A stretch of DNA of 64,000 nt, taken from Dielma fastidiosa. GTDB taxonomy: Bacteria > Bacillota_I > Bacilli_A > Erysipelotrichales > Erysipelotrichaceae. Made by a program: the position numbers and the translations under genes. The DNA lies in contig NZ_HE578924.1 of NCBI RefSeq assembly GCF_000313565.1, forward strand, positions 189,595 to 253,594, in the 5' to 3' direction. Under the pieces are notes generated by a model, which was given only the letters and a program-made list of their open reading frames with translations, made no database searches and was not told the DNA's origin. Shown piece by piece: positions 24,911 through 35,186 of the stretch. Each line of letters starts with the position of its first letter. Within the stretch, counting starts at the first letter, position 1.

Positions 24911-25168
24911 TCAAACTTGCAAGCTGTGCATATCTAACTCGAAGTGTTTGCTTAAAGCGAACTTATCGCCTAAAAAAATAAGATCTTCTTTAATGCCGAA
25001 TAATTCACTCAGTCTCCGCAACTCGCTGCCATTAGGGATAGTATTGTAATTTTCCCAATTCCAAACTGTTTTCTCAGAAACTCCCATGAATTTCGATACT
25101 TGTGCTATCGTTAAATTCTTATTTACTCGACAAGCTTTCAATGTAAATGTTGGAGCATTTTTTATCAT
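24911..25168 (-). CDS. Cro-like XRE family regulator
   Basis: 85 residues from ATG at 25,168 (MIKNAPTFTLKACRVNKNLT), 8 bases after GGAGG; the longer frame to 25,216 runs through the promoter. The helix-turn-helix is LTIAQVSKFMGVSEKTVWNW then ENYNTIPNGSELRRLSELFG. Encoded divergently from the repressor and first gene of the lytic operon, it probably acts as Cro or an early activator. Confidence 0.85.
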   Translation of the reverse strand: MIKNAPTFTLKACRVNKNLTIAQVSKFMGVSEKTVWNWENYNTIPNGSELRRLSELFGIKEDLIFLGDKFALSKHFELDMHSLQV

Positions 25169-25187
25169 TAACTCACCTCCTAGCATC

Positions 25188-25216
25188 ATTATAGTTCGCT
25201 TAAAGTTTATTGTCAA
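25188..25216 (-). promoter_or_regulatory. Lytic (PR-like) promoter, consensus
   Basis: On the minus strand: TTGACA, 17-base spacer, TATAAT, a full consensus sigma-A promoter, 20 bases before the cro-like ATG. The spacer and -35 flank carry CTTAAAG operator-like motifs. Confidence 0.92.
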
Positions 25217-25266
25217 CTTAAAGTTGTAATTTTTTACTAATTACCATTGATTTAATTTGCTTAAAG
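25199..25266. promoter_or_regulatory. Operator-like CTTAAAG motifs in the lysogeny switch
   Basis: CTTAAAG occurs at 25,199-25,205, 25,217-25,223 and 25,260-25,266. The middle copy is in the palindrome CAACTTAAAGTTG, which abuts the -35 of the lytic promoter; the third is in the spacer of the repressor promoter. This placement fits repressor/Cro binding. Confidence 0.65.
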
Positions 25267-25275
25267 TGATATAAA
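25247..25275 (+). promoter_or_regulatory. Repressor promoter
   Basis: TTGATT, 17-base spacer, TATAAA on the plus strand, just ahead of GCGAGG and the repressor ATG at 25,296. Confidence 0.7.
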
Positions 25276-25295
25276 ATATATAAGCGAGGTGCTAT

Positions 25296-25910
25296 ATGGA
25301 AAATTCAAGAGAAGTATTTGCAAAAAATTTAAGATATCAGTTAATGAAAAATAAAAAAAGCCAAAATGACCTTGCTCATGCCATTGGAGTCAGCAAGACT
25401 ACTATATCTGAATGGCTTTCTGGTAAAAAATATCCAAGAGTAGATAAATTACAAACTATCGCAGACTATTTCGATATTTATAGATCAGATTTGACAGATG
25501 AAAAACAAGATTTATTGGCAACTAAATTACCAGTATATAAAAATATATCGAGTGATTTTCCCATTATGAATGATACGAATATCATAGGTACAGAGGACTT
25601 TCCGTCAGACTTAACAAAACCAACCGATTACTTTGCGTTATTGGATAATAGCAATACGATGATGCCTTTCAAGGGGATACAGCACATTGTAATTGCTAGG
25701 AAGCAAAATTATGCAAAAGATGGTGATATTGCAGTTGTATTAATAGATAATGATGATGCTATTATCAGACAAGTAAAAAAAGAAAAAGACCTTCTAATAT
25801 TAAAAGCTAAAGATCCTGACATTGAAGATTTGTATTTCACTGAGGAGGCAATGAAAGTACATAACATAAGATTTATAGGCGTTGTAGAAGTTAGCCGAAT
25901 CCATTGGTAA
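25296..25910 (+). CDS. CI-like phage repressor (XRE HTH + S24-like domain)
   Basis: 204 residues. HTH at about 11-65 (SQNDLAHAIGVSKTTISEWL); S24/LexA-like domain from about 110 to the end (DGDIAVVLIDNDDAIIRQV). The catalytic Ser-Met of the family aligns near NSNTMMP (residues 118-124) and the catalytic Lys position reads Arg158 in IIRQV, so self-cleavage may be lost. It maintains lysogeny by repressing the divergent lytic promoter. Own promoter directly upstream. Confidence 0.9.
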   Translation: MENSREVFAKNLRYQLMKNKKSQNDLAHAIGVSKTTISEWLSGKKYPRVDKLQTIADYFDIYRSDLTDEKQDLLATKLPVYKNISSDFPIMNDTNIIGTEDFPSDLTKPTDYFALLDNSNTMMPFKGIQHIVIARKQNYAKDGDIAVVLIDNDDAIIRQVKKEKDLLILKAKDPDIEDLYFTEEAMKVHNIRFIGVVEVSRIHW

Positions 25911-25917
25911 CATGAAA

Positions 25918-25939
25918 AGGAGAACTTTTCAGTTCTCCA
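25918..25939. terminator. Shared terminator hairpin after repressor
   Basis: GGAGAAC-TTTTCA-GTTCTCC is a perfect stem. On the minus strand it is followed by TTTTC; on the plus strand the T-run is lacking. Confidence 0.5.
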
Positions 25940-26093
25940 AGAAATATCTCGAGATAGCATTACTTATAAATTCCTTCTCAGCATCAGAAAGAACCCTATT
26001 TGTTATTATTTCAACAGTTAGTTTACTATAATTGACGGTTATCTGATGACAAAATTCGTTAACGATATACTTAATTTCTACACAGTGATTCAT
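25929..26093 (-). CDS. Small minus-strand protein between repressor and integrase
   Basis: 54 residues, ATG at 26,093 behind GGAG. It starts MNHCVEIKYIVNEFCHQITV and ends SDAEKEFISNAISRYFLEN. The order of strand-like then helical segments is compatible with a small DNA-binding or toxin/antitoxin-size protein, but no family is recognised. It ends in a hairpin shared with the repressor 3' end. Confidence 0.5.
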   Translation of the reverse strand: MNHCVEIKYIVNEFCHQITVNYSKLTVEIITNRVLSDAEKEFISNAISRYFLEN

Positions 26094-26371
26094 AGTTTCT
26101 CCATTCTGGGGTTTGTGGCAACTATAAATACTCGTGACGTCACTATTATATTCTATTGCATTAGGTCATTTTATAAAATAGGTAATATATGTAAAATTAT
26201 ATTTATAATCATTTATTTTGCAAATTTAAAAATCACTCCATGCTGCTAACAAGGAGTGAATCTGCGATACTACTAATATCGCTGGTACAATAAAAATTTG
26301 TTTTGCGAACTAGTTTTTTATTGTACCCAAATTGTATCAAATTTATATGAATTTAACAAGGAGGGTTTCGT
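26094..26371. other. Non-coding integrase upstream region with hairpins
   Basis: No convincing gene. It contains TCACTCC...GGAGTGA (26,231-26,259), followed on the minus strand by TTTTT (likely a terminator); GCGATA...TATCGC (26,264-26,282); and a 13-base inverted repeat described separately. Confidence 0.6.
26284..26327. repeat. 13-base inverted repeat upstream of integrase
   Basis: GGTACAATAAAAA at 26,284-26,296 and its exact reverse complement at 26,315-26,327, loop of 18. It may be an integrase/excisionase site or a terminator; the T-run lies inside the arm. Confidence 0.65.
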
Positions 26372-27586
26372 ATGATCGAGAAAGTAAAAGTAAAAGTAAA
26401 AACCGGTAAACTTGACAAGGAAGGCAAGCCACTTTATAAAGAAGTCGAAAAATACAGATTCAGATACTACTACACAACCATCACGGGACAAAGACGGCAA
26501 AAGAATAGCAAACGTTATGATACTATCAAATTGGCTAAAAAAGCTGAAGAAGATTTTATTGCCAACCATTTAAACCAAACAACAGCAAGTGGAGTAAAAT
26601 TTTCTACTTTATTAACTATGTACAAAAATGATATGATCAATAACAATGAAGAGACAACCTTAGTAACCAAGATGAGTAAAATAAAGGGACACATAGAACC
26701 TTATTTCAAAGATTTAATGATTGAAAATATTACACCGTTAACTATTAGACAATGGCAAGATACGATGTATTCTAAAGAATATGTTAAAGAAACCATTAAG
26801 CAGAAAGGCAAACCAGATATTAAAGTCATGGCAAAATTCAAAAAGAGTTATCTAATGGAATTACACACTTTGTTAACTACTATACTTGAATATGGTGTTA
26901 CTTATTACGGTTTACTGAAAAATCCAGCTAAAGTACAAGGTAATTTCAAGAGAAAAAAAATTGAAGTTTCAGCAGATAAAGATGAAGAAAATTATTTCAC
27001 AATCGAAGAGTTTAATTTATTTATTAAATTTGTACCAGAAGCATATTCTGACTTCTTTAACTTCATGTATTATACAGGTTGCCGTCCTGGTGAAGTGTTC
27101 GCCCTTACATGGGACAAATACAACGGAAAGTCTATAAATATAAATCAATCTCTAAGCCGTAAAGCATTAAAAGGCGGATACATACTAAAAAGCCCTAAAA
27201 ATGAAGCTTCAATCCGAGTAATTGATTTATCTAAAAATATAATAGAAATTCTCAATAAGAGAAAATTGAAAGAAGAGAAAAAATACGGCTTCAATGACAA
27301 CTGGTTTATTTTTGGATCATATAAACCTCTCTCAGAAACCACTATACGAAGAGTTGCGGATAAAGCTATGTTAGCAGCCAACTTAAAACACATAACACTT
27401 CATGGCTTTCGACATTCTCACGCATCTTTGCTTATCAATGGAAATATGAATATTAAATTAATCTCATCAAGATTAGGACATTCTAGTGTTACTGAAACTC
27501 TTGACACTTATACGCATATGTTTCCAGAACAACGTGAAATTTGTGTTAATTACCTTAATGCTATATTTAATAAATTAGGCCAGTAA
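26372..27586 (+). CDS. int: Phage integrase, tyrosine recombinase
   Basis: 404 residues. The N-terminal arm-binding domain (about 1-65) is of the Tn916 Int/AP2-like type, then a SAM-like core-binding domain (about 75-180), then the catalytic domain with Arg238 (CRPGEV), His344-Arg347 (HGFRH), His370 (RLGH) and Tyr380 (LDTYTH). GGAGG precedes the ATG. It lies 100 bases from the tmRNA 3' end, its attachment target, so it is the enzyme responsible for integration. Confidence 0.96.
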   Translation: MIEKVKVKVKTGKLDKEGKPLYKEVEKYRFRYYYTTITGQRRQKNSKRYDTIKLAKKAEEDFIANHLNQTTASGVKFSTLLTMYKNDMINNNEETTLVTKMSKIKGHIEPYFKDLMIENITPLTIRQWQDTMYSKEYVKETIKQKGKPDIKVMAKFKKSYLMELHTLLTTILEYGVTYYGLLKNPAKVQGNFKRKKIEVSADKDEENYFTIEEFNLFIKFVPEAYSDFFNFMYYTGCRPGEVFALTWDKYNGKSININQSLSRKALKGGYILKSPKNEASIRVIDLSKNIIEILNKRKLKEEKKYGFNDNWFIFGSYKPLSETTIRRVADKAMLAANLKHITLHGFRHSHASLLINGNMNIKLISSRLGHSSVTETLDTYTHMFPEQREICVNYLNAIFNKLGQ

Positions 27587-27619
27587 AATGACCTTTTTTA
27601 ATATTTTATGTCTTTTTTT

Positions 27620-27638
27620 AAGACCTAAATAAGACCTA
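27620..27638. repeat. Direct repeat AAGACCTA, possible integrase arm sites
   Basis: AAGACCTA occurs at 27,620-27,627 and 27,631-27,638, 11 bases apart, between the integrase stop and the att core. Arm-type sites of Tn916-like integrases are short direct repeats in this position. Confidence 0.5.
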
Positions 27639-27651
27639 GACATTATCAGTA

Positions 27652-27684
27652 TAATAAAAACGCCCAGTAAAAGGCGTTTATTTG
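27652..27684. terminator. Bidirectional terminator between integrase and tmRNA
   Basis: AAACGCC...GGCGTTT with T-rich sequence on both sides (minus: GGCGTTTTTATT; plus: GGCGTTTATTT). It can serve both tmRNA and the integrase. Confidence 0.8.
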
Positions 27685-27689
27685 TAACT

Positions 27690-28069
27690 TGGTGGAGCTG
27701 GCGGGAGTCGAACCCGCGTCCAAAAATAGTTCCTCGTACAGACGTCTACAGTTTATTTCATACTAGTTACTCAGCAAGTAGCGATGAACAAACTCTTCCT
27801 GAGGCGTTTGATGGAATTTTCATGATGCACTTCTCAAACAAAGGTACACCCCTATCCTTTATCTCTTACACCCAAACCAAGCCTAAAGGCAAAACCTGAT
27901 TGGACGGCTGCAAACCAGTTGTTAGGTTAATTAAGCAGCAAAAGCAACTTGACGGTTTCCACCGAATAAGTTTGCTAAGAAATTTTTTCCAGTTATTTTT
28001 TAAGCCTTTACGTAGCGACACGACTGCAGTCTGCACCAAACATATCCCTGTCGAAACCATGACAGCCCC
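27690..28069 (-). ncRNA. ssrA: Transfer-messenger RNA (tmRNA)
   Basis: 380 bases. The 5' end GGGGCTGTCATGGTTTCGAC and the 3' end with GGGTTCGACTCCCGCC and encoded CCA form the tRNA-like domain. The tag frame (27,931-27,975) starts GCA AAC and encodes ANLFGGNRQVAFAA followed by TAA. tmRNA rescues stalled ribosomes with SmpB, encoded just upstream. Its 3' end is the prophage attachment site. Confidence 0.97.
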
Positions 28070-28085
28070 ATGTTGTTGCCTACAT

Positions 28086-28113
28086 ATTATAACATAGGCA
28101 AGGGTATTTTCAA
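28086..28113 (-). promoter_or_regulatory. tmRNA promoter
   Basis: TTGAAA, 16-base spacer, TGTTATAAT (extended -10) on the minus strand, 16 bases before the tmRNA 5' end. Confidence 0.8.
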
Positions 28114-28114
28114 C

Positions 28115-28564
28115 TTAATAATGACTTCTTAATGCTTTCTCAATTTCACGCTTGGCATCTCGTTCTTTCTCACTGTTGCGCTTATCATGCAGATCCTTAC
28201 CTTTCGCAAGGGCAATTTCCACTTTCAAGCGCCCTTTACTCAAGTATACGGACAATGGCACGATCGTATACCCCTTCAGTTTAACCTTATCCTGAAGCTT
28301 TCGAATTTCCGTTTTATGAAGCAATAACTTACGCACCCTTGTTTCATCATGATTGAAACGATTGCCATATTCGTAAGGGGAAATATGCATTTCCTTAACA
28401 AATGCTTCATTGCCGGAAAAACTGATATATGAATCCTTCAGCTGGACATGGCCCAGTCTTACCGATTTAATTTCCGTTCCCTGCAGCACAATGCCGGCCT
28501 CATAGCGATCCTCAATGAAATAATCATGACGTGCCTTACGATTCTCTGCAATTAATTTCCCCAT
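28115..28564 (-). CDS. smpB: SsrA-binding protein SmpB
   Basis: 149 residues. It has NRKARHDYFIEDRYEAGIVL, GTEIKSVRLGHVQLKDSYIS and the C-terminal KGRLKVEIALAKGKDLHDKR followed by the lysine/arginine-rich tail that mimics the missing codon. SmpB delivers tmRNA to stalled ribosomes. It lies directly upstream of ssrA, a common pairing. Length matches the family. Confidence 0.98.
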   Translation of the reverse strand: MGKLIAENRKARHDYFIEDRYEAGIVLQGTEIKSVRLGHVQLKDSYISFSGNEAFVKEMHISPYEYGNRFNHDETRVRKLLLHKTEIRKLQDKVKLKGYTIVPLSVYLSKGRLKVEIALAKGKDLHDKRNSEKERDAKREIEKALRSHY

Positions 28565-28578
28565 ACTCTCAACTCCTT

Positions 28579-29742
28579 TTAATAAATAATTTCGAACTGA
28601 TCATTCATGATCTCATTCACAGCATCTATGAACAGCTGACGGGTTATCGTCTGTCCTGCATAGCCATTTAAACCATGCTGGGAAGCCAGTTCATCTGTAT
28701 AATCTTTTAATAAATAAGACTTAAACTTGGTAAAAACCGGTTCAAAATGCGTGACTGTCGGATAGAATTTCACATTTTCAATGCTGATTGCACCTGTCTC
28801 ACCATTTTTTCTGATTGACCAGGATGCCATACCGCCCAGCATATTTAAATCACCATCCTGAGCCGACATAAAATTTCCCAGTGAATAAATCACCAGCGTC
28901 TGATTGCCATTCTTACCTTCAACCCACTCCATTGGCTGAATGACATGCGGATGCTCACCAATCACCACAGCAACCCCTAGATCAGCAAGCAGCTGTGCGA
29001 AATATCTTTGCTCCTCACTGGGTATCGTAGAATATTCGATTCCCCAATGCATAGAAACAAGAATCGCGTCACATTTGCCCTGCAGAGCCTCAACATCCTC
29101 ACGAAGCCGCTCTTCACTGTAAATATTCACTAAATAATCTTTACCCTCAGGCAAGGGTATGCCATTGGTACCATAAGTATAACCTAAAACACCAAATTTT
29201 ACACCATTTCTTTCGATGAATTTATCCTGATAACGCTCCTCTTCAGTCCGATTCAAACCCGTTGTTACAATTTCAGGATACTGTTCCCAAAAATTTTCAG
29301 AACTGATGATACCTTCCTCGAATTTATCCATTGAATGATTGCTGCTGGAGGCAATCCAGTCAAAGCCGGTATTAACCAGCGCCGTACCAATCTCCTGCGG
29401 TGAGTTAAACATCGGATAATGACTTAATCCCAGCTCAGTGCCGCCCAATATCGTTTCCTGATTGATATAAGCAACATCAGCCGCCTGTACATAGGGCTTG
29501 ATTTCCTCATACAGTTCATCAAATTCATAGCCCTGATGCCGAACCTCAGAATCATAATAAATAGCGCCATGAATCAGATTGTCCCCTACCGCTATAAAAT
29601 CAACAACACGATCAGGCTTTGGTTCTGCTATTGGTGTTTCTGCCTCAGGTTCCTTTATTTCAGGAACATCTATGGGTTCCTCAGCCTTGCTGCAGCCACT
29701 CAGCATCAAGAACGCTGAAAGAATTACAATAAGCTTCTTCAT
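28579..29742 (-). CDS. CapA-family (PGA_cap) metallophosphatase lipoprotein
   Basis: 387 residues. A lipobox LSGC at residues 14-17 marks a lipoprotein. The metallophosphatase fold is seen in FIAVGDNLIHGAIYYD, AYINQETILGG, WIASSSNHSMDKFEEG, SMHWGIEYSTIPSEEQ, and VIGEHPHVIQPMEW. Members include CapA/PgsA of polyglutamate synthesis, but here no other capsule gene is near, so the substrate is open. It overlaps the rnr stop by 4 bases. Confidence 0.88.
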   Translation of the reverse strand: MKKLIVILSAFLMLSGCSKAEEPIDVPEIKEPEAETPIAEPKPDRVVDFIAVGDNLIHGAIYYDSEVRHQGYEFDELYEEIKPYVQAADVAYINQETILGGTELGLSHYPMFNSPQEIGTALVNTGFDWIASSSNHSMDKFEEGIISSENFWEQYPEIVTTGLNRTEEERYQDKFIERNGVKFGVLGYTYGTNGIPLPEGKDYLVNIYSEERLREDVEALQGKCDAILVSMHWGIEYSTIPSEEQRYFAQLLADLGVAVVIGEHPHVIQPMEWVEGKNGNQTLVIYSLGNFMSAQDGDLNMLGGMASWSIRKNGETGAISIENVKFYPTVTHFEPVFTKFKSYLLKDYTDELASQHGLNGYAGQTITRQLFIDAVNEIMNDQFEIIY

Positions 29743-31961
29743 TTCCGCTTCCTCTTTTCAAATTCCTTCTTACTCTTCTTAGGCTTATGCTCCGGCTTTT
29801 TCAGCTTCTTATCTTTTTTATCCTTGCTCTTTTTATCCTTATCTTTTTTGCTCTTTATACCCTTTTCATTTACCAGCTGAAAATCAACCTGCTTTTTAAA
29901 ACGGGAAGCATCAAGAACCTTCACCATGACCGGCATCCCCATTTTCAAAACCGTACCGCTGCCGCGGCCGATCAATGAACGGCTATCCTCATCATAATCA
30001 TAATGATCTTCAAGGTTGGAGACATGAACCAAGCCCTCAATCGTATTTGCTAATTCCACAAAGATCCCAAACTTAGTCACACTGCTGATGATACCTGGAT
30101 ATTCTTCACCGATATGCTTTTCCATGTACTCAGCTTTCTTCATATCATCAACATCACGTTCTGCCATGACCGCATTAACTTCCGTGTCACTGCACTGAAT
30201 CGCCGCTTTTTCCACCCATTTTTCATCCTTCTCCATAATACCGGCATCCGTTAAACCGTTAATGTAATACTTTCTCAGCATACGATGAACGATCAAATCC
30301 GGATAACGGCGGATTGGTGAAGTAAAGTGCGTATAGTCATTCAATGCCAAACCAAAATGTCCGATTGGTTTAGCATCATAGCGTGCCTTAGCCATGCAGC
30401 GCAAAAGATATACAGACAATACAGGATATTCAGGAGTATTCTTAGCATCCTCCAGCATCTGCTGACACTGCTTAGGCCGCAAATTCATTACATTGCCTTT
30501 AAACTTATAACCCATGATATTAGCAATTTTCACAAAATCACGCATTTTCTTAGGTTCCGGCTGTTCATGAATTCTATAAACAGACGGTATTTCCATCCAT
30601 TTCACATGAGCGGCTACACACTCATTAGCCTGAATCATGAAATCTTCAATAATCCGCTCAGCGATACCCCTCTCACGCAATACTACGTCAATCGGTTTTC
30701 CCTGTTCATCAAGGATCACCTTTCCCTCACGGGTATCAAAATCAATGGCTCCCAGACCTTCACGGCGGGTACGGATAATCTGACTTAAAGCCAGCATATC
30801 TTTTACCATTTCAAGCAGGTGCGGATATTGAGCGCAAGTTTCTTCATCACCATCGATAATTTTATTGACTGCGGTATAAGTCATACGCTCCGTAGTCTTA
30901 ATAATCGAAGGATAAATTTTATATGAAATTATTGTACCGCTAGTATCAATATTCATATCACATGTCATCGCACAGCGTTCAACCTTAGGATTTAAGGAAC
31001 AAATACCATTTGATAAATAATGCGGCAGCATCGGCACTACCCGATCCGCGACATAAACCGAAGTTCCGCGCTGATAGGCTTCTGCATTGATTTCACTGCC
31101 TTCTCTGACATAATAGCTGACATCGGCAATATGCACACTCAAACGATAACCGTTTTCTATTTTACTCACACTTACCGCATCATCAAGATCCCTAGCATCC
31201 TCGCCGTCAATCGTAATAATCAGCTCATCAGTACAATCTACACGGCCAGCCTTATCCTTTTCCTGAACACTTTCCGGTATATTCTTTAATTCATCCAGCA
31301 CCGCCTGCGGGAATTCCGGTTCAATGTTATGCTCCAGCAGTACCGACAAGATATCCACGCCTGGATCATACTTGTAGCCGATGACCCGTTCAATTTTGGC
31401 TTTTAAAGTTTTGCCATATTTCGTAATAACAACCAATACCTTGGAATCATTAACAACCTTAAAATCCTCCATATTCGTAATCGTAAACGTATGATCATTA
31501 AAATTACTGTCCGGCAGAAAATACTTTCGGCCATCACGAACTTTAATCGTACCGATGACATTTTTTGTATTCCTTTCAAGAATACGCACTACCACAGCTT
31601 CGCTGCTGCCATCAGGAAAAGATTTTGTCTGAGCAAAAACAACATCATTATTTAAAGCAAGATTCATGCTTTCCCGATTAACATACCAGCTTCCCTCATC
31701 CGTGTCAATAAAGCCAAACCCTTTTGGATTGACCTTTAATACACCCTTGACATAGCCAAGCTCCTCTGCCAGAAAATAACGGTTACGCGCATCCCGGACA
31801 AATACGCACTCATCCTCCAATTCATTCAGAGCCTTCATTAATTCTTTAAATTGATTGGCTCCCTGTATATTTAATAATTCCTGATACTTGTCAACACTTA
31901 TCCCTTTATTCCGATACTTACTGCTGGACATCATATCCAGACATAATTGCTTAATATCCAT
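29739..31961 (-). CDS. rnr: Ribonuclease R
   Basis: 740 residues. Cold-shock domains lie in the first 200 residues, then the RNB core (DGEDARDLDDAVSVSKIENG, with the catalytic Asp cluster; HIADVSYYVREGSEINAEA), an S1 domain near 620-700 (EEYPGIISSVTKFGIFVELA), and a Lys-rich tail. A processive 3'-5' exoribonuclease, it also degrades defective mRNAs released by tmRNA, fitting its co-location with smpB and ssrA. Confidence 0.97.
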   Translation of the reverse strand: MDIKQLCLDMMSSSKYRNKGISVDKYQELLNIQGANQFKELMKALNELEDECVFVRDARNRYFLAEELGYVKGVLKVNPKGFGFIDTDEGSWYVNRESMNLALNNDVVFAQTKSFPDGSSEAVVVRILERNTKNVIGTIKVRDGRKYFLPDSNFNDHTFTITNMEDFKVVNDSKVLVVITKYGKTLKAKIERVIGYKYDPGVDILSVLLEHNIEPEFPQAVLDELKNIPESVQEKDKAGRVDCTDELIITIDGEDARDLDDAVSVSKIENGYRLSVHIADVSYYVREGSEINAEAYQRGTSVYVADRVVPMLPHYLSNGICSLNPKVERCAMTCDMNIDTSGTIISYKIYPSIIKTTERMTYTAVNKIIDGDEETCAQYPHLLEMVKDMLALSQIIRTRREGLGAIDFDTREGKVILDEQGKPIDVVLRERGIAERIIEDFMIQANECVAAHVKWMEIPSVYRIHEQPEPKKMRDFVKIANIMGYKFKGNVMNLRPKQCQQMLEDAKNTPEYPVLSVYLLRCMAKARYDAKPIGHFGLALNDYTHFTSPIRRYPDLIVHRMLRKYYINGLTDAGIMEKDEKWVEKAAIQCSDTEVNAVMAERDVDDMKKAEYMEKHIGEEYPGIISSVTKFGIFVELANTIEGLVHVSNLEDHYDYDEDSRSLIGRGSGTVLKMGMPVMVKVLDASRFKKQVDFQLVNEKGIKSKKDKDKKSKDKKDKKLKKPEHKPKKSKKEFEKRKRK

Positions 31962-31984
31962 AAGCTCACCTTCTTTCCTTGATA

Positions 31985-32014
31985 AAAATAAAAAAGACCA
32001 TGGTCGGTCTTTAT
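31985..32014 (-). terminator. Terminator after secG
   Basis: AAAGACC...GGTCTTT followed by TTTATTTTT on the minus strand, between secG and rnr. Confidence 0.8.
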
Positions 32015-32232
32015 TTAATACTCATTACTATTACAATAATGAAGAACAGAATTCCAGCAACCATTGTCATGTTGGAAATCACTTTTTCCGGTCCTCTTTC
32101 TTTTACATTTGAGAAGAGGTTCAACCCCTCAGCGCCTGTAAATGCTCCAGACAAACCATCGTTCTTACCACTTTGCATTAAAGAGAGAATTATTAATACG
32201 ACCGATACAATCATTAATAAAATGTCTAACAT
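32011..32232 (-). CDS. secG: Preprotein translocase subunit SecG
   Basis: 73 residues with two membrane helices (residues 2-22 and 51-71) and the SecG loop SGKNDGLSGAFTGAEGLN. SecG sits in the SecYEG channel. secG followed by rnr, smpB and ssrA is a familiar Firmicutes order. Confidence 0.96.
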   Translation of the reverse strand: MLDILLMIVSVVLIILSLMQSGKNDGLSGAFTGAEGLNLFSNVKERGPEKVISNMTMVAGILFFIIVIVMSIK

Positions 32233-32262
32233 AATAAGCCCTCCTTTCCTACGTACTTTTTA

Positions 32263-32291
32263 AGTATACCAATATTAATTAAAAATTGCAA
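32263..32291 (-). promoter_or_regulatory. secG promoter
   Basis: TTGCAA, 17-base spacer, TGGTATACT (extended -10) on the minus strand. Confidence 0.8.
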
Positions 32292-32422
32292 CACATACCG
32301 GTAGATTATATCAAAACTTCTCTATATTTACAAGCAATTTTTAACAATCAGGCTGAAACAGCAAGGAAAAGCCTTATTATCTACTTATTATATATCCATT
32401 AAAACGCATAATACCTAAATTT

Positions 32423-33235
32423 TTATGAACGAAGCTGAAAATAATAAATACGATAAAGTTTATCAGCCCAGCTATTGGCATAAAATAAGCGAAATGCCCA
32501 TTTTGTTAAGCCGGATAGTTTATCTGACCATTGCTTTTCTGTAAAGGAGCGGATGGCTGTACAGCCTATACCGTCAGTCAGGCTCTCAAATACGTTTGGA
32601 TCATCCATCCCCCAGCGGATCACAGCCCCCATTGCATTCACTGGATTCTTATATTTAGACCACCATACCGCTGACTTCGAGTAAGCATCAAATACATAGT
32701 CAGCTCTCTTAAACTTTTGCTTTAAAGCTAAAATCAGGGCTTTGTTTTCTTCTTCACTCAGATACATCGTTAATCCTTCAGCCACAATCAGCACAAAGCT
32801 TTGATCACTGATTTGAATCTGATTCAGCCACTCGAAAGACAGCACCGATGATGCAATCATATGATAACGCTCATCCTCCTGATAATAATTCTTACGCACA
32901 GCAATCACATCTGTAAGATCCAAATTATACCATTGCTCATAATCACCACTCACACGCAGACAGCGGGCATCTAAGCCGCAGCCAAGCGTAATGATGATCG
33001 CATGCTCATGAGTTTGGATAAAGGTTCTGACATACTCATCTAAAATCGCTGCTCTGATACCCATGTATATTGTAAGAAATCTGGACTTAAACACATGGTC
33101 AAAATCATAGTCAACACTGCTGACAATTTCAGCCGCCTTTTCATCTTCTAAAATATCACCATATTGATGTACTTCCGCCTTACTATATAATGGAATAAAC
33201 AACGTTTCACTTTCCTTTGTCAGTTTTTTCATCAC
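32423..33235 (-). CDS. TcmP/PPM1-like SAM-dependent O-methyltransferase
   Basis: 270 residues. The LCM/TcmP family pattern is visible: KSRFLTIYMGIRAAILDEYV, the SAM loop IITLGCGLDARCLRV, YNLDLTDVIAVRKNYYQ, and LIVAEGLTMYLSEEENKALI. Such enzymes methylate carboxyl groups on small molecules; the substrate here is unknown. It is monocistronic with an extended -10 (TGCTATACT, about 33,274-33,282) upstream. Confidence 0.85.
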   Translation of the reverse strand: MMKKLTKESETLFIPLYSKAEVHQYGDILEDEKAAEIVSSVDYDFDHVFKSRFLTIYMGIRAAILDEYVRTFIQTHEHAIIITLGCGLDARCLRVSGDYEQWYNLDLTDVIAVRKNYYQEDERYHMIASSVLSFEWLNQIQISDQSFVLIVAEGLTMYLSEEENKALILALKQKFKRADYVFDAYSKSAVWWSKYKNPVNAMGAVIRWGMDDPNVFESLTDGIGCTAIRSFTEKQWSDKLSGLTKWAFRLFYANSWADKLYRIYYFQLRS

Positions 33236-33574
33236 TTTTCAATCCCTTCGGCTAACCGCTTATTATTATCTTCAGTATAGCATTAAAACAATGCAAACGC
33301 ACCCATCCATCTCCTTTATGACAATTCTGAAATTAAAAAACATCAGCTTGCGTTAATATATGCAGGCAGAGCATATAATCTCATTAAAAAATGGCGGCAA
33401 TACGCAAAAATTCTACGAGTTCAATTGTATTGACATGCATACAGCAGATTCATTTATCACCATTTTTAGAACTATTTTTTAAATAAATACTGCTGCTTTA
33501 TGCCTGAGAATGCAATTTCTTATATAAAAAATCCACGTTTTATGAGAACGTGGATTCATTTATGATTAAATCAA
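33236..33574. other. Intergenic region, no gene seen
   Basis: Holds the methyltransferase promoter at its left and the eno terminator at its right. The AT-rich middle shows no ORF with a Shine-Dalgarno and no clear structured RNA. Confidence 0.6.
33525..33562 (-). terminator. eno terminator
   Basis: On the minus strand, AATCCACGTT...AACGTGGATT followed by TTTTT: a 10-base perfect stem. Confidence 0.9.
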
Positions 33575-35121
<1,547 letters not shown>

Positions 35122-35186
35122 AATTTTCACTCCTTATACATAGTATAGAGGCAATGATTTAAAAATGCTGTCGATATAAGGATCGT

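Larger units (their letters stand above)
1..27690. mobile_element. Siphovirus-type prophage inserted at ssrA (left end outside window)
   Basis: All modules of a tailed-phage genome lie in canonical order from the integrase at 26,372-27,586, next to the tmRNA 3' end, leftward to a truncated baseplate gene at position 1. Early, replication and structural genes are on the minus strand; repressor and integrase are on the plus strand. The tmRNA 3' terminal sequence with encoded CCA is intact at 27,690, so integration restored it. Lysis genes and the distal att copy are not in the window and should lie further left. Confidence 0.95.

Noticed and set aside
24628..24981. 117-residue plus-strand ORF
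   Set aside because: Lies antisense over the split early gene and cro; no ribosome site; composition is that of an opposite-strand shadow.
26046..26249. 67-residue plus-strand ORF between repressor and integrase
   Set aside because: Hydrophobic AT-rich frame without Shine-Dalgarno, overlapping a better minus-strand ORF and terminator hairpins.
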